The notes beneath the pieces were generated by a model, which was not told the DNA's origin, ran no database searches, and saw nothing but the letters and a program-made list of their open reading frames with translations. A stretch of DNA of 38,397 nucleotides, from positions 1 through 38,397 of the forward strand of contig JAFQCK010000073.1 in NCBI GenBank assembly GCA_017416465.1. Reading direction: 5' to 3'. The position numbers and the translations under genes were made by a program. Below are positions 9,253 to 18,617 of the stretch, piece by piece. The DNA is from Lachnospiraceae bacterium. Its GTDB lineage: Bacteria > Bacillota > Clostridia > Lachnospirales > Lachnospiraceae. Position 1 is the stretch's first letter. Every line of letters begins with the position of its first letter.

Positions 9253-9953
9253 TGTCCCAAAACCTTTCTAATTCTTTGATAGTTATTCTGATTAAGAAGA
9301 TTCCAGTCCATAAGATTGTCCATCTTCTTCGTTGTCTTTATCATTTCATCTTCTTCAATATAATCAATTAAACCTTGTTCTTCTAAAAATTTTAGAATTG
9401 TATGTATAAAACCTTCTTTAGTGGTCTTTTGTCTTGTCCCTTTATCATCTGAACGCAATGATTCATATGCTTCAAGCATATTTCTATATGCAATTCCATT
9501 ACTTTCTTCCTCTTCTTCAGAAGTATTTTCTACACCTTCTTTTAAACGCATTGATATACAATTCTGCAAATCTCCCACTCTTATATACTCTCTCGACTTA
9601 CTGCTGCTTCCCTGTCCATCATAAAACTCTACCAAAAATGTTAATATGACAAATTGTGATAAATAAAAGTCTTTATCTGTACCTGTTGACTTACATAATC
9701 TTTTTTTTAGTTCAGCTTTTGAGAAACCTAAAAAAACATTTTCTTCCTTTGGTATAAGATAAATCACGTCTCCATATCTTTCGATATTACATAAAGCAGT
9801 CTCTGCCTGTGACTTCACCAGATTCTGAATCTGTTCTTCTTCTAAATATGCACGATATAAACGTTGCTCATCCATTTCTCTTAATTCATGATTTTCTAAC
9901 AAATAATAAAAAATCTGTTGACTAAGTTTAACTTCTCCTATTTCATATGCCAT
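9249..9953 (-). CDS. jetB: Wadjet JetB (MukE/MksE-like kleisin partner)
   Basis: A 234-residue soluble protein, placed as JetB (DUF4194/MukE-like tandem winged-helix) by position and size, and by helical wHTH-like segments at both ends: SQQIFYYLLENHELREMDE near the start and ILKFLEEQGLIDYIEEDE near residue 190. MukE-type subunits bind the kleisin and the SMC heads. It is followed by jetC with a 4-bp overlap and preceded by jetA with a 76-bp gap. Sequence similarity to known JetB is weak by eye, so the assignment depends on the four-gene context. Confidence 0.82.
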   Translation of the reverse strand: MAYEIGEVKLSQQIFYYLLENHELREMDEQRLYRAYLEEEQIQNLVKSQAETALCNIERYGDVIYLIPKEENVFLGFSKAELKKRLCKSTGTDKDFYLSQFVILTFLVEFYDGQGSSSKSREYIRVGDLQNCISMRLKEGVENTSEEEEESNGIAYRNMLEAYESLRSDDKGTRQKTTKEGFIHTILKFLEEQGLIDYIEEDEMIKTTKKMDNLMDWNLLNQNNYQRIRKVLGQ

Positions 9954-10029
9954 TTAATTAACCATACCTTTCAAAATTCTTAACTAAAAAAGATTTTTAA
10001 TATCATCTACTCCAAAATCAAATTATCAA

Positions 10030-11643
10030 TTACATCTCTATCTCAATTTCCACATTTGAGCAGCGTATAGTCTTGTAATTGCCATTTTCATCCAAAACAT
10101 TAAAAAACTCTACAGCATTTGTATCCTGAGTTCTGGAAATAAATATCTTTGAAATACTTTTTTTATTATTATCATTATCTAATAAATTCAATATTGTTTC
10201 ACTTAATTGAAATTCATAAGTCTGTTCTACAATATACTCACTTTTTTCTTTTCTAAGCTTATTAACATCAATCTCTTTACTTTTTATCAATTCCACCATA
10301 ATTTCTTTAAAAATATCTATATCCGGTATAAGAATTGATTGTGCACCTTCTTTTTCTTCTATAATTTCTTTAATTTGTTGTAATGAAACTTTCTCTTTCT
10401 CTAAAACAATATCTAAGATAAGACTAAGACTATTCTCATATTTAACAAGTCTTTGCTTATACTTTCTTGCCATATCTTCCTGCCACTCTTCTTCATCGAA
10501 ATCAATTACTTCTGTCTCTTCATCATCTTTTCGTTTTCTAATAGGCTTTTGTAACTCAAGTGATTTATTCGGATTATAAATCTTATCAGGCTGTTTATGA
10601 AATAATGGTCTGAAAAATATATCTATATCCTCTAATTTAGATACATCTTCCAAAATTTTTTCATACAATTCTGTCCTTATTGAAAATCTTTGTATAAGTG
10701 ACATCTGTGCTAAAAGTTCCAATTCCTTTTCATATAAGATTTTCAAATCAAAATGCGAATTAAGTATCTTTTGATGCTCGTCAATTCCCCTACTTAAATA
10801 ACTCTCTATAATTTTTAAATTATTTAATTTTTCCTCATCTTCATCTGATAATTTTTTAACATTGATATTTTGTTCTTCTAACTCTCTTGCTCTCTTTTTT
10901 ACTGTATCCCTGTAATTACTAAACTTTTGCTTAGTAGCATCAATTGTATCCATATTTTCTTTTAATAACACTTCATAATCTGCCACTGAATAATTAAGTG
11001 CATTTCTTCTTACCTTAAGCATTGCCTCTTGAATCTTTTGTAACTGTATTCGAAGTAAATTAAAAACATTTTTTATTTCATCAACAGCTTTATCATAACT
11101 TTGCTTTTCTAAATGCATTTTAAAAATCATCTCATGAATAGTAAGCTTCATATTATTTTCAATCTCTAATGTAGATAATATCAGATTATATCCATCATCC
11201 GTTAAAGAATATGATGTACGTTTAACATCGGAATCAACATAAACAACTCGATTAGCAATATAACTAATATTCATTATCTTATACGCTCTATGTTCAAAAT
11301 CAAAACCATCAAAATACATCGCCTTTCCTTCATTAGAAAGTATTACATTTATAATAAAATCTCCTAATTTTTTACAATCGTCATATGACATATTTTTCAA
11401 AAAATAAGTAGTATTAATTGAATCAATAAAAGCTCCTATATCATCAATTGTACATACTTCTTCCTTCAAGGACTGCTCCATAATGTATAGCATCAACGCA
11501 AAAATAATATTCAATTGTTCATCAGCTTTAATAAAACCATAATTTTTCCAAATTTGTTTCTGACTGCTATTTTGTATTATAAGCTCATACATTCCTACAT
11601 GTTTCATTCTTTTAGGAAATTGCTTTAAAAACTCAAATTGCAT
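10030..11643 (-). CDS. jetA: Wadjet JetA (MukF/kleisin-like, DUF5716-type)
   Basis: A 537-residue protein that starts with the phrase QFEFLKQFPKRMKHVGMYEL. It has an N-terminal winged-helix region, a long helical middle with coiled-coil character (about 185-330), an acidic linker (EEETEVIDFDEEEW-like, near 390) and a C-terminal winged-helix domain. This is the arrangement of MukF/MksF kleisins and fits the DUF5716 'Wadjet JetA' family I recall in Firmicutes, rather than the DUF3375 JetA of type I. It should bridge the JetC heads and bind JetB. It lies 39 bp after jetD. Confidence 0.85.
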   Translation of the reverse strand: MQFEFLKQFPKRMKHVGMYELIIQNSSQKQIWKNYGFIKADEQLNIIFALMLYIMEQSLKEEVCTIDDIGAFIDSINTTYFLKNMSYDDCKKLGDFIINVILSNEGKAMYFDGFDFEHRAYKIMNISYIANRVVYVDSDVKRTSYSLTDDGYNLILSTLEIENNMKLTIHEMIFKMHLEKQSYDKAVDEIKNVFNLLRIQLQKIQEAMLKVRRNALNYSVADYEVLLKENMDTIDATKQKFSNYRDTVKKRARELEEQNINVKKLSDEDEEKLNNLKIIESYLSRGIDEHQKILNSHFDLKILYEKELELLAQMSLIQRFSIRTELYEKILEDVSKLEDIDIFFRPLFHKQPDKIYNPNKSLELQKPIRKRKDDEETEVIDFDEEEWQEDMARKYKQRLVKYENSLSLILDIVLEKEKVSLQQIKEIIEEKEGAQSILIPDIDIFKEIMVELIKSKEIDVNKLRKEKSEYIVEQTYEFQLSETILNLLDNDNNKKSISKIFISRTQDTNAVEFFNVLDENGNYKTIRCSNVEIEIEM

Positions 11644-11682
11644 TTGATAAATTTCCTTTCTAAAAATCCTCTAATTACAATA

Positions 11683-12675
11683 TTAAAAATCCTCTAATGA
11701 AAGTATTTCCTGTGGTATATATTTATTATTTTCTAAAATTCTTTTTATCTTATCTGAATTTTCCTTTAAAAATGACTCAATAAACAATGTTCCTATATTT
11801 CTATTTTGCCCTTCTTTAGTATCCGGCAAATTATCCATACCAATTACTTCTGCTTTTTCAACCATTCTCAAATATGCTTGTTTAAACGGACTAATTATAC
11901 AATTCCCACTAAATGCTTCGGCAAGTTTTTCATATATAATAATTCCTTCATAATCCAAATCACCAAAATATAATATTGTATTACTTTCTTCTCGCATATA
12001 TGGTTCAACGCATACTAAAAAATCATTAAAAGAACGATGAATTTTTTTACCTCCTCCATAAATCAAGGTCCCTATTTCAACTCCAAATATAAGATTATTT
12101 CCCTCAAGTAATCTTTTTCTCATACTATAAAAAGTATCCTTATTTTCTAAAATCAGCATATTTTGTGGTATATTTCTTGTATGAGTATAATAAGAAAGCG
12201 GTTCCATTGTTTCATATAGATTAAGTTTTTCAATATTTATTCCACATCTTTTTAATATTTTTTTACCTTGTTCTTCTTTCAAAAATTTCTCACGATACCA
12301 GATATCAAAGCTTCTCTCATTCATAGATTTTGAAACTAAAAGTTCACCACTTTTTTCTTTCAGATATTTGTTTAGAAGTAAAATATACTTTCTATCTTCT
12401 TTATATTGCTTAATATTTTTCAAATAATAATCTATAGAAATTTCCGGAACATACATATAAGACAGTTCTTCTATATACTCTGAATTATCAACTTGTTTTT
12501 CCATAAGCCAATATTCATTGTAAAGTGATGGTTTTTTTCCATTTTTACCTGACGCTTTTTTGGGTATTATTTCTCCATTTTCGATAAGAAATAGTACTCT
12601 TTGATACAACTCTACATAAGTTTGTACTTTATATTTTTTTTCAATATATTCTAATGTAATACTTTTTTTGCTCAT
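11683..12675 (-). CDS. jetD: Wadjet nuclease JetD (TOPRIM, DUF2220-like)
   Basis: A 330-residue protein with an N-terminal arm region and a C-terminal TOPRIM fold. The TOPRIM glutamate is in ILENKDTF (Glu177) and the acidic pair is in YFGDLDYEG (Asp239, Asp241). A Gly-rich loop YGGGKKI lies between them, and the tail has the PQE near the C-terminus seen in JetD-type proteins. JetD is the plasmid-cleaving nuclease of Wadjet, and all key acidic residues are present. Here it precedes jetA, whereas the best-known operons carry it last. The gap to the zinc-ribbon membrane gene is only 28 bp. Confidence 0.88.
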   Translation of the reverse strand: MSKKSITLEYIEKKYKVQTYVELYQRVLFLIENGEIIPKKASGKNGKKPSLYNEYWLMEKQVDNSEYIEELSYMYVPEISIDYYLKNIKQYKEDRKYILLLNKYLKEKSGELLVSKSMNERSFDIWYREKFLKEEQGKKILKRCGINIEKLNLYETMEPLSYYTHTRNIPQNMLILENKDTFYSMRKRLLEGNNLIFGVEIGTLIYGGGKKIHRSFNDFLVCVEPYMREESNTILYFGDLDYEGIIIYEKLAEAFSGNCIISPFKQAYLRMVEKAEVIGMDNLPDTKEGQNRNIGTLFIESFLKENSDKIKRILENNKYIPQEILSLEDF

Positions 12676-12703
12676 TTTCTCTTACTTTACATCAAACCTC
12701 ATC

Positions 12704-13546
12704 TTAATCTAAAAATTCCTTCATCGAATCATAATTATTATAACAATTCTTGCACATTCCCCTTCTGGCTACGCTCATATAATTCCCACCTTCATCACCT
12801 ACTGCAAACTTACGACCACATGATTTACAAGTCCCTCCTCTACCTGAGCTTCCACCGGAACTTCCCAAACCACCACTTATAGCAAATATAATAATAACAA
12901 AAACTATAATTGCAATTATTGAACTCGAATTAACATACTTAACATCCTTTTCGCTAAAAAGTGCATTACCAATATGCAACAACCCTAAAATTAACACTAT
13001 GAAATTTATAATTCCCAATAAACTAAATGAATTATAAGACGTTCCTATAACCTTCATATTCTGAATAGAATTAATAAAATATAAAACAACATAAAAAGCC
13101 GACAATAAAATAATTTTTGCCTTTGTCGGCACGTCTGCATTACCTTTAATAATTCCTAAGCCTGCCATAATGAATACTATATTTCTAAGAATTGCAATTA
13201 TTACACCTACTAATACAATTGTTTTAAATTCGTTTTGATATATAAAACTCCCACTAACACATAATACTGTTAATACAATACCTATTATTCCCCTCAATAT
13301 AAAGAGAATACCTATAAGCTTTTCCTTTCCTTTTGTTTTATTTAAAATCAAAAGAAGCACCACTACTACAATCAAAATATACTCAAGTATAGCCATACCA
13401 TGGTTCAAAATATTTGCAATTTTAACTAAATTGCTTGCCGAAATGGAACTCAATATTCTAATTGAATTTATCGTATTCGCTAAACTTGAAAATGAAAGCG
13501 CTAAATAAATCCCCAAACAAAACACCGAATAATATATTCTTTTCAT
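12704..13546 (-). CDS. Unknown membrane protein with C-terminal zinc ribbon
   Basis: A 280-residue protein of unknown function. It has about seven hydrophobic segments between residues 5 and 225, then a Gly/Ser-rich linker and a C-terminal zinc ribbon with CKSC (240-243) and CKNC (265-268). The ribbon should be on the cytoplasmic face if the last segment is the Gly-flanked helix IIAIIVFVIIIFAI. It lies 28 bp upstream of jetD and 80 bp downstream of a DUF2339-like gene, with no clear terminator on either side, so co-transcription with Wadjet is likely. AAGAGG precedes the ATG. Confidence 0.75.
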   Translation of the reverse strand: MKRIYYSVFCLGIYLALSFSSLANTINSIRILSSISASNLVKIANILNHGMAILEYILIVVVVLLLILNKTKGKEKLIGILFILRGIIGIVLTVLCVSGSFIYQNEFKTIVLVGVIIAILRNIVFIMAGLGIIKGNADVPTKAKIILLSAFYVVLYFINSIQNMKVIGTSYNSFSLLGIINFIVLILGLLHIGNALFSEKDVKYVNSSSIIAIIVFVIIIFAISGGLGSSGGSSGRGGTCKSCGRKFAVGDEGGNYMSVARRGMCKNCYNNYDSMKEFLD

Positions 13547-13626
13547 TATAAAATACCTCTTTTCTTATAAAAAGTTTCTTTAGAAATCTTCTATATAAAC
13601 ATCACTCAAATATACTTCTACCCCAA

Positions 13627-15801
13627 CTACTCCTGATTAAACTTATTATCAATCAAATTATATATCAAACAGATTACAAAGCATAAAATTCCCGATACAA
13701 AGAAACTAATTGAGTGTCCTAATGTATTATCATAGCTTATATCAAACATAACTAATTTAAAAGTACTTATCAATGATAAAACCAAACCATACACTCTAAG
13801 CGACTTATATTTTGCAACAAATCCAATAACAATACTTAAAATCGCAAATACAAAACATGCAATACTTATAACATAACTAATAGCATCAAATGATTCCATA
13901 AGCACTATCATCAAAAATGTAAATTTAAATCCGACATACATACCACCAAATAGATTATTTCTCTTATCCAGAATATTTTTAGCATTCACAAAGAATATTC
14001 CGATAACTGTTATAATAAGTAAAGCATTCCATATACCATCATAAGCACCAATTTCACTTAATCCCACTATCATTAAAATTGTATTGATTATATTAAATAT
14101 TGCAGGCTTTTCTCTTTCCCCGGTTGCAAAATTGGTACTGAACCTTGTCTTTAACATTACAACGTTATAGATTGCAACAAACATAAACGCAATAACACTT
14201 CTTATATAGTATTCATCTATAAATTCTCTTAAAATATCATCTGCAAATACTATTATTGAAAAAACGGACAACACATACATAAAATACTTAAATACCTTAC
14301 TATATTGTTCTTTACACTTATGTATACAGAAAAATGCAGTGCCAATAACTAATACTACAAAAATAAACTCCAAAAATACATTTAAATCCGTATTACCCAT
14401 TACAAATGGAATGAAAAATACCATTGGACAATATTTAAAAATCTTATTTTTTCTAGAAAATCCAAGAAGTAATAATGGTAAAATGATACATGGAACAACA
14501 GCATAATAAAATATATCTCCGCAATTATCTAAACCTATTGCCATTAAAATAATAAGCACAACATGTAAAATATTAAGTCCATCTCTTTTTTCGGATTTTT
14601 TATATTCAAAAACACCAACAAGTACAACACTCATCAGATAAACTATAATTCCAAAAATTATATAATCCACAGAAATAATCTCTAATATTCCACATATTCT
14701 AAACAAGTACATCGCTCCGATTATTCCATATGAAACATTACTTTTTTCAAGTTTATTAAATACCATACTTATAAGATTAAATACCAATAATAATAATATA
14801 AAATAACCTATAATATGTATTTCGCCATCAAAAACATCCAAATATGAAATTAAAATTACAAAGCAATTAAATTCATTAAATATATGATGTGCAAGATTTC
14901 CAACAAATTCTTTATCAAAATGTACGATATAAAATACAGTTGATGTAAATATGTAAAAAATAATTACTGCAATAAATTTAGCCACATCATCATTTTCCAT
15001 ACATAGGCAGCAACCAAACACTACAGAAATCGTAATACCTATTTCACCAATAATTTGAAAAATTTTATTTTGCAACTTTCCTAAAAAGCATACTGATGTT
15101 CCCCATATAGTAATTAATATATATAGTGGAATTGCTTCAATTTTTTTAAAGTAAATATTACTTAACAATAAACTTATGTATACTGCTCCAACACCACAAG
15201 CAGATATAGAAATATAAAACTTATTCGTTCTGTCTTTTCGTAACTTTAAAAGTCCTACAATTACAAATGCAAAACTAATAACATATGTTGTTACCATCTT
15301 TGCAATTTCTCCAAAATATGGCACTATAACAGTTGCAAATAATATTAAACTGATAAAAATCAAAACTGATGCCATAATCCCCATAAAAGACTTACCGATT
15401 TTATTTTCAAAGTCATTATTTTCTTTTGGTTCTTTTACCCACTGTGGTAACACATCATTATCTTTTAGCGTTTGGATAGTAGATGGTTTATGTCTTTCTG
15501 CCATAACCTGTTGTTCTTTATTTAATAACTGTGACTCATTAATTTTACTTAATTCTTTAACTTCATTAGTATTCACATAATTATTTGAAGTAACAACTGT
15601 ACTACTTTTCCTATTTAAGTCATACTGCAAAAATTGTACCTGACGACGCATAAATTCAATTTCCTGATTAAGCTGATTAAGCTTATCATTCATAAGATTT
15701 TTATCATTCGTACCACTTTCCTGCATTAGTCTTTGCAATTCCTGACGGTTAATTAATATTTTCTTTTCCAGGTCAAGTAACCTATTCATTCTTTCGTCCA
15801 T
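13627..15801 (-). CDS. DUF2339-like polytopic membrane protein
   Basis: A 724-residue protein. The N-terminal 60 residues are a coiled coil rich in Gln and Leu (LDLEKKILINRQELQRLMQE), followed by a polar linker with QWVKEPKENN (around 120). After that come roughly twenty consecutive hydrophobic helices to the C-terminus. The coiled coil plus a long run of short helices is the layout of DUF2339 membrane proteins, whose function is unknown. GGAG lies 4 nt before the ATG. It is the first gene after the strong promoter at 15848-15876 and leads into the zinc-ribbon gene and jetDABC. Confidence 0.72.
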   Translation of the reverse strand: MDERMNRLLDLEKKILINRQELQRLMQESGTNDKNLMNDKLNQLNQEIEFMRRQVQFLQYDLNRKSSTVVTSNNYVNTNEVKELSKINESQLLNKEQQVMAERHKPSTIQTLKDNDVLPQWVKEPKENNDFENKIGKSFMGIMASVLIFISLILFATVIVPYFGEIAKMVTTYVISFAFVIVGLLKLRKDRTNKFYISISACGVGAVYISLLLSNIYFKKIEAIPLYILITIWGTSVCFLGKLQNKIFQIIGEIGITISVVFGCCLCMENDDVAKFIAVIIFYIFTSTVFYIVHFDKEFVGNLAHHIFNEFNCFVILISYLDVFDGEIHIIGYFILLLLVFNLISMVFNKLEKSNVSYGIIGAMYLFRICGILEIISVDYIIFGIIVYLMSVVLVGVFEYKKSEKRDGLNILHVVLIILMAIGLDNCGDIFYYAVVPCIILPLLLLGFSRKNKIFKYCPMVFFIPFVMGNTDLNVFLEFIFVVLVIGTAFFCIHKCKEQYSKVFKYFMYVLSVFSIIVFADDILREFIDEYYIRSVIAFMFVAIYNVVMLKTRFSTNFATGEREKPAIFNIINTILMIVGLSEIGAYDGIWNALLIITVIGIFFVNAKNILDKRNNLFGGMYVGFKFTFLMIVLMESFDAISYVISIACFVFAILSIVIGFVAKYKSLRVYGLVLSLISTFKLVMFDISYDNTLGHSISFFVSGILCFVICLIYNLIDNKFNQE

Positions 15802-15847
15802 ATTACTCCTTTCTGAGCCTTATATAAGTCCTAGTTCATTACTCAAC

Positions 15848-15876
15848 ATTATATTATATATAATTTCATTTCTCAA
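15848..15876 (-). promoter_or_regulatory. Sigma-A promoter of the membrane protein-Wadjet unit
   Basis: On the minus strand TTGAGA (15871-15876) and a perfect TATAAT (15848-15853) are 17 bp apart. The start point would be about 40 nt before the DUF2339-like ATG. This is among the best sigma-A promoters I found in the window and the only clear one I see ahead of the six-gene unit. Confidence 0.65.
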
Positions 15877-15931
15877 TCTAAATAATTCTTTTTTATTTTT
15901 ATATTCTTACTTACATTTTTTATCAAACTAT

Positions 15932-15968
15932 AAAAACCTCCTATGACAATTTTACTTATCATAGAAGG
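15932..15968 (-). terminator. Intrinsic terminator of the chemoreceptor gene
   Basis: Arms at 15959-15968 and 15937-15946 form a 10-bp stem with one G-U pair (CCTTCTATGA / TCATAGGAGG). It is followed on the minus strand by TTTTT. It lies just after the chemoreceptor stop codon and separates that gene from the DUF2339-Wadjet unit. Confidence 0.8.
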
Positions 15969-15991
15969 CTAAATACTTTAATCTTTATAAA

Positions 15992-17593
15992 TTAATTATT
16001 CAATTGTTTTGCTTTTTCATTAAGATTTACAATAACATCTGTAATCTCATCAACTACTATTGCATCATTTTCACTACCTGAAAGTGTCTCAGTTGCACGA
16101 GCGGATACTTCTTCTGTAACAGCGGAAACTGTGTTAATACCTGTAACAATGCTTTCATTTTTCTTAGAAAGCGCTGCCATTACTTGTTCTAAATCAGCAC
16201 TAACTTCATTAATATTTGATGCACATATCTGTATCTTTTCAAAAGTTTCTGCCATCGTTTCAACAGCCTGATTCTGCTCTTTGTTATTTTCCATAAGCAA
16301 TTTAATTGAATCAAATACTTCCTGTATGGATGAAGTTATATCCGTAATTAAATTTGTAATATTTACAGTTGCTTCATTAGTCTGACCTGCAAGTGTTGAA
16401 ATTTCATCTGCAACAACTGCAAATCCTCTACCTGATTCACCGGCTCTTGCAGCCTCTATTGAAGCATTAAGACTTAGAAGTCTTGTCTGGCTTGTAATAG
16501 AATTAATCATTTCTACAATCTCATTCATTTTCTTAGTATTTTCAACTAATTCGTTCATTCTTACAGCAACAGTATTACTTGTAGCTTCTGACTTATTTAC
16601 TGATTCAAGAAGACTATTAATATTATTTTTTCCAATTAATACTGTTTCATGAGTTTTTGAAACATCGCTTGTGATTGCACTGGTTACATCATTTGCTTTA
16701 TCAAGCTGTGCCACTATTTCTTCTGTTTGTAACAACTGCTCCTGTAAACTTTCTGCTGTTTCATTTGCACCGGCAGAAACATCTTCCATAGATTCTTTTG
16801 TTGTTATAACAGAATTTCGTAGCTGCTCCATTCTATCAGCAACAGAATCTATATCATCTGAAATTGATTTAGATAAATTTAATGTATTAACAAGAAGTTT
16901 CTCTGTCTTTAATTTTTCATCATTAAGTTCCTCTAATTTCTGTGCATTAACTTTGCCAATTACATTAGTAGCAAATCCAACAAAAAGTGCACCTAGTAAA
17001 ACCGCAATAAGCTGAATCTCTACCATTGCCAAATCAGCTTTTCCTAAATCGCCATTAGAAAATCCAATTACAACCGATACAATATTAGCTGTTAATGCAA
17101 TTCCCCCTGTTATGTAACATAAAACAATATCACCATACGGAATAATTACTATGTAAATCATAAAAATATATACAAAGGTTGTTGGCACTGCTGCTGTTAA
17201 CAATACAAATGCATACATTATAGAAAATCCAATACTAAGTATATATTTAAGCTTATTAGACGTTCTATCCTTTTTATATACTAATATATAGATAATATAC
17301 GGAATTACATCAATTGCTCCAAATATTATAGTATATTCAAGCGTTCTGCTGCCTTTTACAAATTCCAAAAGATAAGCAAACAGTAATATCACTGTAAGAA
17401 TTGTATATGCCACAAATGAGCGCTTATTAATTCTGTGCATTTCTTCCATCTTCTTACCAATCTTTACTTTTTTTGCAGTCTTTTCTTTGTTTGCCGTCTT
17501 TTCTTTTTTAATCTTCTTCTCTTTCTTTAGATGTTTTTCATTCTTAACGTCATTTTCCCTGTCTTCACTAGTTTTTTCCAACTTTTCTTCCAT
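15992..17593 (-). CDS. Methyl-accepting chemotaxis protein, membrane-only sensor
   Basis: A 533-residue chemoreceptor. It opens with a strikingly Lys-rich cytoplasmic segment (residues 20-48, repeats of KKEK and KTAKK), then about six membrane helices (60-215) with only short loops, then a long helical signalling domain. The conserved hairpin tip is at about 370-400, with [20 protein letters not shown] and [10 protein letters not shown]. There is no extracytoplasmic ligand domain and no clear HAMP domain, so the sensor may read the membrane state or an associated protein. The signalling tip would engage CheA/CheW. AAAGGA lies 9 nt before the ATG. Confidence 0.92.
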   Translation of the reverse strand: MEEKLEKTSEDRENDVKNEKHLKKEKKIKKEKTANKEKTAKKVKIGKKMEEMHRINKRSFVAYTILTVILLFAYLLEFVKGSRTLEYTIIFGAIDVIPYIIYILVYKKDRTSNKLKYILSIGFSIMYAFVLLTAAVPTTFVYIFMIYIVIIPYGDIVLCYITGGIALTANIVSVVIGFSNGDLGKADLAMVEIQLIAVLLGALFVGFATNVIGKVNAQKLEELNDEKLKTEKLLVNTLNLSKSISDDIDSVADRMEQLRNSVITTKESMEDVSAGANETAESLQEQLLQTEEIVAQLDKANDVTSAITSDVSKTHETVLIGKNNINSLLESVNKSEATSNTVAVRMNELVENTKKMNEIVEMINSITSQTRLLSLNASIEAARAGESGRGFAVVADEISTLAGQTNEATVNITNLITDITSSIQEVFDSIKLLMENNKEQNQAVETMAETFEKIQICASNINEVSADLEQVMAALSKKNESIVTGINTVSAVTEEVSARATETLSGSENDAIVVDEITDVIVNLNEKAKQLNN

Positions 17594-17631
17594 AACAACT
17601 TATCCTTTCACGTATTAAATATATAATAAAT

Positions 17632-17660
17632 ATTTTATCATAATGTTATTAATTTGAAAA
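17632..17660 (-). promoter_or_regulatory. Promoter of the chemoreceptor gene
   Basis: On the minus strand TTTTCA (17655-17660) and the extended -10 TGATAAAAT (TAAAAT at 17632-17637) are 17 bp apart. It resembles a sigma-A rather than a sigma-D site; I found no sigma-D motif in this gap. Confidence 0.45.
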
Positions 17661-17735
17661 CGTAATTTATTAAAATTTTTTAGATATTTTGTAAAAGTTC
17701 AGCCATAACTGTTAAGTTATTTTATTAGCTTCTTC

Positions 17736-17781
17736 AAAAAATATTAAGCAGTAAACTATGATTTTATCCATAATTTACTGC
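17736..17781 (-). terminator. Terminator after the coiled-coil motility-linked gene
   Basis: Arms at 17769-17781 and 17748-17760 (GCAGTAAATTATG / CATAGTTTACTGC on the minus strand) form a stem broken by one mismatch. A T-rich tract follows (TTAATATTTTTT, to 17736). It starts six bases after the stop codon. Confidence 0.7.
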
Positions 17782-17787
17782 CTATTA

Positions 17788-18378
17788 TTATTCCGGTATA
17801 TTAACCGATGCTATTGTATCCGCAACGTCCACTATCGCCGGTCCACTTGAAAATGCTTCTGTATTATCTGCCACCTCAATAGGGTCTACACATTCAGTAG
17901 GTGCATCATCATCTTCCCAAAGCGAATCATATTCCTCTTTTTCTTTCTGCTTTGCCATTGCTCCTATGTTTTTTGCTGCCTGATACAACTCCATACTATA
18001 TTCCATTAATTTCTTTTCATCATTTGGTGGAACAATTCCACCCTTCATTAATCTTCTGGCAACCTCCATAATTTTCCCTAAATCTTCAGCATATTCTTCC
18101 ATTGCATCTCCCTGTTGCTCGGCCGAAATCATATTAGCAGTTGCCGACCACTGTTCCAACAAATCAGCCATATAATCTTTATACTCTTTTTGTTTTTCAT
18201 CAACTGCTTTAATCGTAAGTTCTAATACCGCTGCCTCGTTTGCATATATATTTTTTCCATCTTTAACGGTATTCATTTTATTTTGTAATTCCTGTTTTTT
18301 CTTCGAAAGTAACACTTGCTGTTCATGGTACTGTTTAATCTGTGAACTATATAATTGTCTTGCTTCTCCTATCTTCAT
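17788..18378 (-). CDS. Unknown coiled-coil protein, probable sigma-D regulon member
   Basis: I do not recognise this 196-residue protein. It has no signal peptide or membrane segment. Residues 1-100 are helical and rich in Lys, Glu and Gln (SQIKQYHEQQVLLSKKKQEL). A conserved-looking block follows at about 105-145 (RRLMKGGIVPPNDEKKL), and the C-terminal 50 residues are acidic and low in structure. The promoter at 18449-18475 fits sigma-D, and a chemoreceptor gene follows, so a job in flagellar assembly or motility control is a reasonable inference. It is transcribed alone, with a terminator right after it. Confidence 0.7.
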   Translation of the reverse strand: MKIGEARQLYSSQIKQYHEQQVLLSKKKQELQNKMNTVKDGKNIYANEAAVLELTIKAVDEKQKEYKDYMADLLEQWSATANMISAEQQGDAMEEYAEDLGKIMEVARRLMKGGIVPPNDEKKLMEYSMELYQAAKNIGAMAKQKEKEEYDSLWEDDDAPTECVDPIEVADNTEAFSSGPAIVDVADTIASVNIPE

Positions 18379-18448
18379 AATATCACTACTTTCCGTAACT
18401 TTTTAAGAAATATTTCACATTATAACAAATTATTTCTAATTACTCATT

Positions 18449-18475
18449 ATATCGACATTCCTTATAATATTTTTA
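18449..18475 (-). promoter_or_regulatory. Sigma-D (FliA) type promoter
   Basis: On the minus strand TAAA (18472-18475) and GTCGATAT (18449-18456) are separated by exactly 15 bp. The Bacillus sigma-D consensus is TAAA-N14/15-GCCGATAT, so only one base differs. It lies about 70 bp upstream of the coiled-coil gene. Confidence 0.65.
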
Positions 18476-18530
18476 ACTCTTCAGAACTATAACCTGAACA
18501 TTCACTAATATTTAAGTATAAAAATGCTAT

Positions 18531-18569
18531 GAGGATATCGCCCAAGTTCATTCACCTAGGGATACCCTC
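18531..18569 (-). terminator. Hairpin terminator after the AGCS symporter gene
   Basis: Arms GAGGGTATCCCTA and GAGGATATCGCCCA (the second read on the plus strand) form a long stem with G-U pairs and one bulge. On the minus strand ATTTTTAT follows after about 7 nt. The location, about 50 bp after the symporter stop, suits a terminator. The T-tract is a little far from the stem. Confidence 0.5.
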
Positions 18570-18617
18570 TGCATATTTTATCTTATGTATATTAAAAATG
18601 AATCAGTGATATAAATC

